Part shown: positions 58,123-64,000 of the stretch, piece after piece
Numbering within the stretch: position 1 is the first letter of the stretch
Layout of the letters: each line of letters starts with the position of its first letter
NCBI GenBank assembly: GCA_002426755.1
Contig: DINI01000002.1
Coordinates: forward strand, 118,178 to 182,177
Direction: 5' to 3'
DNA from: Flavobacteriaceae bacterium UBA5544
GTDB lineage: Bacteria > Bacteroidota > Bacteroidia > Flavobacteriales > Flavobacteriaceae
Length of the DNA stretch: 64,000 nt
Position numbers and translations under genes: made by a program
The notes under the pieces: generated by a model
Database searches by the model: none
What the model was told of the DNA's origin: nothing
What the model saw: only the letters and a program-made list of their open reading frames with translations

Positions 58123-58825
58123 CTCCATAAAAATCATTGTATTGCTGATTTTGGTCGGCTTTCTGTTTGTGTTTTCATCTTTCAGAAATTCAACCAGAAA
58201 AGTTAGCGAACCTGTGGTGAAATTTCTTGGAGAAGAGAATCTGTTCGTTACACACGAGACTGTTAGTAAATTGTTAATAGTAAATCAAGAGAGTGTTACG
58301 AATAAGCCTAAAGAAATTATAGATTTGAACGTCTTGGAAAATGCCCTGAATTCCAATCCGATGATTAAGGAGGCGCAAGTGTACATCAACGTTGATGGCC
58401 AATTGACCGCTGAAATCAACCAAAAAAAACCGATAGCAAGAGTGGTCACAAATGCATCTTATTACATAGATGATGATGCGACCTATATGCCATTATCAAC
58501 AAATTACTCCGCAAGAGTACCGTTGGTAACAGGAGTTGTGGAGAAAAATAATTTGCATAATGTAGCGGTAGTCGCTCGAAAAGTGCAAAGTGATGAATTT
58601 TTGAAAAATAATGTGGTCGAAATTCATCAAAATGAAAATAAAAGTATCGATTTAAAATTCCGAAAGGATGATTTTACCATCCAATTAGGTTCTTTAAAAC
58701 AATTGGATAAAAAAATAAATAATCTCAAAGCATTTTACCAAAAGGCAATGAGAGACAGCACACTCAGTAAGTACAGTGTAGTAAACTTAAGGTTTGATAA
58801 ACAAGTCATCTGCACAAAAAAGTAA
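58106..58825 (+). CDS. ftsQ: Division protein FtsQ/DivIB
   Basis: A 239-residue bitopic protein with a short cytosolic start, one helix at about 9-27 (IIVLLILVGFLFVFSSF) and a periplasmic part holding a POTRA-like region (INVDGQLTAEINQKKPIARVV). The order murC-ftsQ-ftsA and the overlap of 17 bases with murC support the call. The POTRA segment is the most recognisable part of an otherwise variable family. Confidence 0.88.
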   Translation: MKRYYNSIKIIVLLILVGFLFVFSSFRNSTRKVSEPVVKFLGEENLFVTHETVSKLLIVNQESVTNKPKEIIDLNVLENALNSNPMIKEAQVYINVDGQLTAEINQKKPIARVVTNASYYIDDDATYMPLSTNYSARVPLVTGVVEKNNLHNVAVVARKVQSDEFLKNNVVEIHQNENKSIDLKFRKDDFTIQLGSLKQLDKKINNLKAFYQKAMRDSTLSKYSVVNLRFDKQVICTKK

Positions 58826-60163
58826 ATGATGGAAAACAATAAAATTTCAGTAGGATTAGATATCGGAACCACAAAAATCGTGGCGATGATTGGTCGTAAA
58901 AACGAATATGGCAAAGCCGAAATTTTGGGAATTGGAAAATCCAAGAGCTTGGGTGTGCATAGAGGTGTTGTCAATAATATTACACAGACCATTCAGTCCA
59001 TTCAGCAAGCTGTTCAGGAAGCCGAGGCTGAAAGTGGATTGAAAATTGAAGATGTGACGGTCGGTATAGCTGGTCAACACATAAGAAGTTTACAACACAG
59101 CGATTATATTACCAGAGCCAATTCCGAATTGGTCATCGATGAGGAAGATATTGACCGATTGATTAATCAAGTTCACAAATTGGTCATGCTTCCAGGCGAA
59201 GAAATTATCCATGTGTTGCCACAGGAATACAAAGTGGATGGACAAGCCGAAATTAAAGAACCAATTGGAATGTATGGTGGACGGCTTGAAGCTAATTTCC
59301 ATGTCGTCGTTGGACAAGTCTCATCCATAAGAAATATTGGTCGTTGTGTTAAAAGTTCTGGTTTGGAATTGGAAGGCATCACATTGGAGCCTTTAGCATC
59401 AGCAAATGCAGTATTGAGCCAAGAAGAAAAAGAAGCAGGAGTTGCTTTGATTGATATAGGTGGCGGAACAACCGATTTGGCAGTGTTTAAAGATGGCATT
59501 ATACGTCATACAGCCGTGATTCCTTTTGGTGGAAATGTCATTACAGAAGATATCAAAGAAGGATGCTCAATCATAGAAAAACAAGCGGAATTATTGAAAA
59601 TTAAATTCGGTTCAGCATGGCCAGGAGAAAATAAGGATAATGAAATCGTCTCCATTCCAGGTTTAAGAGGTCGTGAACCAAAAGAAATCACCTTAAAAAA
59701 CCTTTCTAAAATTATCCATGCACGGGTCACGGAAATTGTAGAACAGGTTTATGTGGAAATTAAAAATTACGGACACGAAGAACAAAAGAAAAAGCTGATT
59801 GCTGGAATCGTTTTGACAGGAGGTGGAGCTCAATTGAAGCATTTAAAGCAATTGGTAGAATATATCACGGGCATGGATACCAGGATCGGCTATCCAAACG
59901 AACATTTGGCTGGTGATAGCGATGAAGAGGTGGCAAGTCCATTATTTGCAACCGCAGTTGGTTTGGTGATGGATGGTTTAAAACGCCAAGAACGTAGACG
60001 TATCGAAAAAGCGGCGGAAGAAGAAATTCAAAATGAAATTGATTCAACACCAGAGACAACTATCGAAGAAGAGGAAACCGTTGCACCACCAAAAAAGGAG
60101 CGTAGGTCATTTTTAGACAAATTAACAGAGCGTGTCAAAGATTTTTTAGACAACGCAGAATAA
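58826..60163 (+). CDS. ftsA: Division protein FtsA
   Basis: An actin-like ATPase that ties FtsZ to the membrane. The 445-residue protein has the phosphate-1 motif SVGLDIGTTKIVAMIG, a 1C subdomain (about 85-165), the phosphate-2 region VALIDIGGGTTDLAVF and the adenosine motif IVLTGGGAQLKHL. The end, RSFLDKLTERVKDFLDNAE, is an amphipathic membrane-targeting helix, preceded by an acidic linker. ATGs at 58826 and 58829 are both possible. It directly follows ftsQ. Confidence 0.95.
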   Translation: MMENNKISVGLDIGTTKIVAMIGRKNEYGKAEILGIGKSKSLGVHRGVVNNITQTIQSIQQAVQEAEAESGLKIEDVTVGIAGQHIRSLQHSDYITRANSELVIDEEDIDRLINQVHKLVMLPGEEIIHVLPQEYKVDGQAEIKEPIGMYGGRLEANFHVVVGQVSSIRNIGRCVKSSGLELEGITLEPLASANAVLSQEEKEAGVALIDIGGGTTDLAVFKDGIIRHTAVIPFGGNVITEDIKEGCSIIEKQAELLKIKFGSAWPGENKDNEIVSIPGLRGREPKEITLKNLSKIIHARVTEIVEQVYVEIKNYGHEEQKKKLIAGIVLTGGGAQLKHLKQLVEYITGMDTRIGYPNEHLAGDSDEEVASPLFATAVGLVMDGLKRQERRRIEKAAEEEIQNEIDSTPETTIEEEETVAPPKKERRSFLDKLTERVKDFLDNAE

Positions 60164-60233
60164 CAAAATAATAAACCATAAGGTTTTTGAACATATCAAT
60201 ATTAATTACAAATCCAGAAAAACCCTAAACAAT

Positions 60234-62150
60234 ATGAGCAACAAAAATGAATTTGGAAACATCTCTTTCGATTTGCCTAAAAACCAGTCGAACGTCATCA
60301 AAGTAATTGGTGTAGGAGGTGGTGGAAGTAATGCCATCAACCACATGTTTCAACAAGGAATTAAAGGAGTTGATTTTGTTATCTGCAACACAGATGCGCA
60401 AGCACTGCAAAACAGTGGCGTCCCAAACAAAATTCAGCTTGGAGTGAACTTAACCGAAGGTCTTGGAGCTGGTGCTAATCCCGAAGTAGGAGAGCAGTCG
60501 GCCGTTGAAAGCTTGGAAGATATTCGTAGAATGTTGGATACCAACACAAAAATGGTATTCATCACTGCTGGAATGGGTGGAGGAACAGGAACTGGTGCTG
60601 CTCCAATCATTGCAAAAATGGCCAAAGAACTTGATATTCTGACGGTTGGAATCGTTACGATGCCATTTCTTTTTGAAGGGAAACTTCGTAACGAACAAGC
60701 TCAAAAGGGAATAGAAACGCTGCGTGCTCACGTAGATTCTTTAGTGGTAATTAATAACAATAAACTTCGTGAAGTTTATGGTAATTTAGGATTTAAGGCT
60801 GGTTTTTCTAAAGCAGACGAAGTATTATCAACGGCGTCAAGAGGTATTGCGGAAGTGATTACGCATCACTATACACAAAACATCGATTTACGTGACGCTA
60901 AAACTGTATTGAGCAATAGTGGAACCGCAATTATGGGTTCTGCAACCGCGTCAGGCAAAACCCGTGCTCAAGAAGCTATAATGAAAGCTCTTGATTCACC
61001 ATTGTTGAATGACAATAAAATAACTGGAGCTAAAAACGTATTGTTGCTGATTGTTTCTGGCGCACAGGAAATTACCATTGATGAAATTGGTGAAATTAAT
61101 GATCACATTCAGAATGAAGCTGGACATGGAGCAAATATCATTATGGGTGTTGGTGAAGATGAATCGTTACAAGAATCTATTTCTGTTACCATTATCGCTA
61201 CGGGTTTCGATATTGAGCAACAGGATGAAATTTCCAATACAGAAATAAAAAAGGTTGTCCATGCTTTAGAAGATGATAACAATGATGTAAAAGTTAAGGA
61301 GCGTGAGCCTGCAATCATCACTCCAGATATCATTCTTGAGAAAGAAGAGGTTAAGGAAACAGTTGTGAAGCATACTCTTTTTGAAGATGAAGATGATGAA
61401 TTACAAGTAAAAAACAATTTTCACTCTGATTTGATTCCAACATCGGAGTTCATCAGAAATTTGAATGTTACCTATGAAGAAGTATTGGACACCATTGATG
61501 AAGATGATTTTGTCATCACACCAGTACAGAACAATAAAGAAATAAAACCAATTATTTTTGAGGAGGAAGAACAAATCACTTTGACTTTTGATTTGCCATT
61601 ACCAGATAATCAAAAGGATATAAAAGAAGATGAGAACCGCATTCTTTTTTCATTGGACGAAGAAGTGAAAGAGTTGAAAGTTAAAGATCATATTGAAATT
61701 ATTCCAGTTACTGAAGCTAATGAAGCTGGCGAAAAACGTTATGCTTTAGATGAATTCATGTCTTATGAATCCTCGATGAACAAAGCAAAGGTAAAAACTA
61801 TTGACATTGCGGATGATGAAGTTGTATTTGAGAAAAAAACAATTTCATCCAATGAGGTAGAAGAGACTCGGCATGAAGAAATAGACCCAATGAATAGTCC
61901 TATTTCTGATTTATTAAAAGAGCGTGCCGATGAAAGACGTCGCAAGATGAAGGATTTCAATCATAAGTTCAATAATTCAAAGGTTGATGAATTCGAACGA
62001 ATTCCAGCTTATAAGAGACAAGGCGTAAATCTTGATGAGTCACATCACTCTTCAGATACCAAAGCTTCTAGATTGTCAGTTGGTACGGATGATAACGATG
62101 ATGTTCAATTGAGAAGTAATAATTCGTTCTTGCACGACAATGTAGATTAG
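60234..62150 (+). CDS. ftsZ: Division protein FtsZ with a long C-terminal linker
   Basis: The tubulin-like GTPase that forms the Z ring. The 638-residue protein has the GTPase core at about 1-330 (IKVIGVGGGGSNAINHM, the tubulin signature GMGGGTGTGAAPIIAKMA, and NGALRD-like QNIDLRDAKTVLSN). A very acidic, disordered linker of nearly 300 residues follows, then a basic stretch (ERADERRRKMKDFNHKF) and the conserved C-terminal tip NNSFLHDNVD. The linker is long compared with about 60 residues in E. coli. A strong terminator ends the cluster. Confidence 0.96.
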   Translation: MSNKNEFGNISFDLPKNQSNVIKVIGVGGGGSNAINHMFQQGIKGVDFVICNTDAQALQNSGVPNKIQLGVNLTEGLGAGANPEVGEQSAVESLEDIRRMLDTNTKMVFITAGMGGGTGTGAAPIIAKMAKELDILTVGIVTMPFLFEGKLRNEQAQKGIETLRAHVDSLVVINNNKLREVYGNLGFKAGFSKADEVLSTASRGIAEVITHHYTQNIDLRDAKTVLSNSGTAIMGSATASGKTRAQEAIMKALDSPLLNDNKITGAKNVLLLIVSGAQEITIDEIGEINDHIQNEAGHGANIIMGVGEDESLQESISVTIIATGFDIEQQDEISNTEIKKVVHALEDDNNDVKVKEREPAIITPDIILEKEEVKETVVKHTLFEDEDDELQVKNNFHSDLIPTSEFIRNLNVTYEEVLDTIDEDDFVITPVQNNKEIKPIIFEEEEQITLTFDLPLPDNQKDIKEDENRILFSLDEEVKELKVKDHIEIIPVTEANEAGEKRYALDEFMSYESSMNKAKVKTIDIADDEVVFEKKTISSNEVEETRHEEIDPMNSPISDLLKERADERRRKMKDFNHKFNNSKVDEFERIPAYKRQGVNLDESHHSSDTKASRLSVGTDDNDDVQLRSNNSFLHDNVD

Positions 62151-62183
62151 TATCAAATTTTATTTAGTGTTAACACTTTGACC

Positions 62184-62217
62184 AAACCCGAAAAACTCTA
62201 TTGTTTTTCGGGTTTTT
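62184..62217 (+). terminator. Rho-independent terminator of the division cluster
   Basis: AAACCCGAAAAAC and GTTTTTCGGGTTT form a 13-bp perfect stem around TCTATT, followed by further T. Confidence 0.95.
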
Positions 62218-62406
62218 AATTTTCAAAAAGACAGCTCCAGAAGTTTCGTAATTACGATTTTATTTTTTTTAATCATTATTCCCTTCTATTAAATCTAACC
62301 CATAGAATGTCCAAAACACAATAAACTATTCGCTAAAAACTGCTTACTGCATACTGACCACTGCTAACTTTTTCACTATCTTCGCAACATCAAAAAAGTA
62401 AAAAAA
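62218..62406. other. Spacer between the ftsZ terminator and the YqeY gene
   Basis: AT-rich stretch holding a degenerate CTGCTTACTGCATACTGACC repeat (about 62340-62362), the reverse of the CAGTAAGCAGT units at 45326. TATCTTCG at about 62376-62383 is one base off the TAnnTTTG promoter box. No gene is seen. Confidence 0.45.
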
Positions 62407-62856
62407 ATGAGTTTACAAGAAGATATCATGACTGCCATGAAAACGGCGATGAAAGAGAAAGATCAAATGACTTTAGCTGCTTTACGCGCAGTAAAATCTG
62501 AAATTTTATTGACACAAACAGAAACAGGTTCAAAAGAAGAGATTACCGAAGAACAAGAGATAAAAATCCTATCGAAACTTGTGAAGCAACGTAAGGACAG
62601 CGCGGCTATATATACTGAACAAAACAGAGCCGATTTGGCTGAACCAGAATTGGCGCAAGCCGAAGTCATTAGTCAGTTTCTTCCAGCTCAATTGAGCGAA
62701 TCTGAAATTGAAGCCATCGTGATGGCTACAATTGCCAAGACAGGAGCAGAAGGTATGAAAGACATGGGTAAAGTTATGGGAATTGTAAATCAGCAATTGG
62801 CAGGAAAAGCGGATGGAAAAACAATATCTGCAATAGTGAAAGCAAAACTAACATAG
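62407..62856 (+). CDS. GatB/YqeY domain protein
   Basis: A 149-residue helical protein of the YqeY family, related to the tail domain of the GatB amidotransferase subunit and thought to bind tRNA or act in tRNA-dependent amidation. Typical segments are LQEDIMTAMKTAMKEKDQM at the start, ALRAVKSEILLTQTE, EQEIKILSKLVKQRKDSA and AQFLPAQ-like VISQFLPAQLSESEIEAIV. It stands alone, 29 bases upstream of a tRNA-Arg gene. Confidence 0.9.
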   Translation: MSLQEDIMTAMKTAMKEKDQMTLAALRAVKSEILLTQTETGSKEEITEEQEIKILSKLVKQRKDSAAIYTEQNRADLAEPELAQAEVISQFLPAQLSESEIEAIVMATIAKTGAEGMKDMGKVMGIVNQQLAGKADGKTISAIVKAKLT

Positions 62857-62865
62857 AAAAATCTT

Positions 62866-62873
62866 TATATTTG
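62866..62873 (+). promoter_or_regulatory. -7 promoter element of the tRNA-Arg gene
   Basis: TATATTTG is a full match to the Bacteroidota consensus TAnnTTTG, 11 bases before the first base of the tRNA. Confidence 0.6.
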
Positions 62874-62884
62874 CAACTTCTAAA

Positions 62885-62958
62885 GGCCGCGTGGCGCAAC
62901 TGAATAGCGCACTGGATTTCGGCTCCAGCGGTTGTGGGTTTGAATCCCTCCGCGGTCA
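62885..62958 (+). tRNA. tRNA-Arg, anticodon TCG
   Basis: A full 74-base cloverleaf. The acceptor stem is GGCCGCG with CGCGGTC plus discriminator A73; the D-arm is GCGC/GCGC; the anticodon stem CTGGA/TCCAG holds loop TTTCGGC with TCG at 62919-62921. The T-arm is GTGGG/CCCTC with one T-T mismatch. No CCA is encoded. Two usually invariant bases differ: position 19 is A (62903) and position 56 is T (62941), which would still allow an A19-U56 tertiary pair in place of G19-C56. A20, an arginine identity base, is present. Confidence 0.93.
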
Positions 62959-62969
62959 CGAATAAATAG

Positions 62970-63178
62970 TTCAATAAGAAAAAACGCCAAGCTCGCTTGA
63001 GCGTTTTTTCGTTTGAACTATTTTCAAAGCGGAACGCTTTGGGATATTTAATCCCGCATGCCAAAAACGCCAAGCTCGCTTGAGCGTTTTTTCGTTTGAA
63101 CTATTTTCAAAGTGGAACGCTTTGGGACATTTAATCCCGCATGCCAAAGCGCCAAGCTGGCTTGAGCGTTTTTTATTA
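62970..63178. repeat. Tandem array of terminator-like hairpins, 83-base period
   Basis: AACGCCAAGCTCGCTTGAGC followed by GTTTTTT occurs at 62983, 63066 and (as AGCGCCAAGCTGGCTTGAGC) 63148, spaced 83 and 82 bases. Each unit also has the hairpin AAAGCGGAACGCTTT and an ATTTAATCCCGCATGCC segment. The first hairpin, with its T run, would end the tRNA transcript; the others repeat it. Confidence 0.85.
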
Positions 63179-63289
63179 AAGTATTTCAATTATAAATATT
63201 GCATAAAGACTCGTTTTTCTTTTGTATATTTATTTTTCTCAATTTGTATTTCCCTCACAATGTATAGTTTAAAGTAACGTTATGTAATC

Positions 63290-64000
63290 ATGGCTTTTAT
63301 ACCGCTTATAGAACAGTTTACCTTTGGAGGGAAAATAATTTTAGGATTTTTCTTTGCAGTATTATGTATGATGTTTTTAGGTTTTGCCTTAAAAATGGTG
63401 GAAATGGGCTATGTCATCCGAAACAAAAAGCCTTTTTATGTTTATAATCCTTTTTTTCTTAAGACCCTTACTTCATCACAAAAGAAAATAATGCTGGATC
63501 AATTCAAGTTTTATAAGAAATTATCACCAAAACACCAGCGATATTTTGAGCATAGAGTGGCCTCATTTATAAAAGACAAGAATTTTGTGGGAAGGGAAGG
63601 CCTTGTAGTTTCTGAAGAAATGAAAGTGCTTATTTCTTCAACTGCTGTTATGTTGACTTTTGGTTTTCGAGATTTTTATATTGGACTTATCAATAATATT
63701 TTTATTTATCCCGATGAATTTTATTCTATGACCAATGATAATTACCATAAAGGAGAATTCAACCCTAAATTGGAAACTTTGGTGCTTTCTTGGAAGGATT
63801 TTAAAAATGGATTTGAAAACGATACCGACAAAATCAATTTAGGTATTCACGAATTTGCCCATGCCATACATCTTAACAGCATCAAGGAACGCGATGTTAG
63901 CTCTACTATTTTTTCCGATTCATTCAAAGAATTGACAGAACTACTGGCCAATGAAGAAAACTTACGGAAATCGTTGATTGAATCCAGTTATTTTAGAGAG
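63290..64000 (+). CDS. MtfA-like zinc metallopeptidase, 3' end outside the window
   Basis: An open frame of 237 residues from ATG 63290 runs off the window end. One transmembrane helix lies at about residues 15-36 (KIILGFFFAVLCMMFLGFAL). The soluble part carries the zinc motif HEFAHAIH at about residue 195, and SFKELTELLANEE, which may hold the third ligand. The sequence around it (RDFYIGLINNIFIYPDEFY) fits the MtfA/DgsA anti-repressor-related peptidase family. In E. coli MtfA is soluble, so the membrane anchor is a difference. The C-terminus cannot be judged. Confidence 0.85.
   Translation, partial: MAFIPLIEQFTFGGKIILGFFFAVLCMMFLGFALKMVEMGYVIRNKKPFYVYNPFFLKTLTSSQKKIMLDQFKFYKKLSPKHQRYFEHRVASFIKDKNFVGREGLVVSEEMKVLISSTAVMLTFGFRDFYIGLINNIFIYPDEFYSMTNDNYHKGEFNPKLETLVLSWKDFKNGFENDTDKINLGIHEFAHAIHLNSIKERDVSSTIFSDSFKELTELLANEENLRKSLIESSYFRE

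Noticed and set aside
62885..63178. Integrative element attachment site at the tRNA-Arg 3' end
   Set aside because: No direct copy of the tRNA 3' end was found within reach and no integrase gene is in view.
62774..63277. Open frames over the tRNA and the repeats behind it
   Set aside because: They consist of translated tRNA and tandem repeat sequence; the repeat gives the same peptide twice.

Overview
The window comes from a marine-type member of the Bacteroidota, most likely a Flavobacteriaceae genome. The supporting signs are low GC content, the gliding-motility pair gldB-gldC, promoter boxes of the Bacteroidota type (TAnnTTTG), a mevalonate-pathway HMG-CoA reductase, a fused alpha/beta 2-oxoacid dehydrogenase E1, and the compact mraZ-to-ftsZ division cluster of this phylum. 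I worked by reading only; no database search was run.

Layout. Bases 1-10.2 kb hold housekeeping genes: the end of a polyprenyl synthase, an ECF sigma / membrane anti-sigma / outer-membrane protein module, an AsmA/DUF748-like protein, dnaG (with all four zinc ligands replaced), a NarL-type response regulator with Glu in place of the phospho-accepting Asp, nadE, gldB, gldC and a DUF4230 protein. From 10.5 to 29.3 kb lies an aerobic phenylacetate (paa) catabolic operon: TetR regulator, paaE, A, B, C, D, G, H, I, a zinc metallopeptidase, paaJ, paaZ, a paaF-like gene and paaY, followed by E2 and E1 of a 2-oxoacid dehydrogenase. The ligase paaK is not in the window. A perfect 18-bp palindrome over the presumed start of transcription upstream of paaE is probably the TetR operator. 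From 29.3 to 41 kb are a small lipoprotein, a GHMP kinase and HMG-CoA reductase, two POT peptide transporters, a thioredoxin-fold protein and a leftward operon surE / small membrane protein / lpxB / NlpC-P60 lipoprotein / comEC. From 41.3 to 46.3 kb come a tail-specific protease, an ABC permease, engB and an alpha/beta hydrolase. From 46.5 to 62.2 kb is the division and cell-wall cluster mraZ-rsmH-ftsL-ftsI-murE-mraY-murD-ftsW-murG-murC-ftsQ-ftsA-ftsZ, preceded by three 10-bp-spaced MraZ boxes. The end holds a YqeY-like gene, tRNA-Arg(TCG), a tandem array of terminator-like hairpins and the start of an MtfA-like metallopeptidase.

The most unusual part is the paa operon. Nearly every gene junction in it carries a hairpin-forming repeat. 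Three junctions carry a gene for a four-helix-bundle protein (the family encoded by 23S rRNA intervening sequences), and a fourth carries a GIY-YIG nuclease gene. Each of these four genes sits between its own pair of terminal inverted repeats, and the repeat sequences differ from element to element. They look like small intervening-sequence-like cassettes placed between cistrons. Two further repeat units are embedded in frame inside paaB and the E2 linker. The neighbouring dcw operon, by contrast, is almost free of such repeats.
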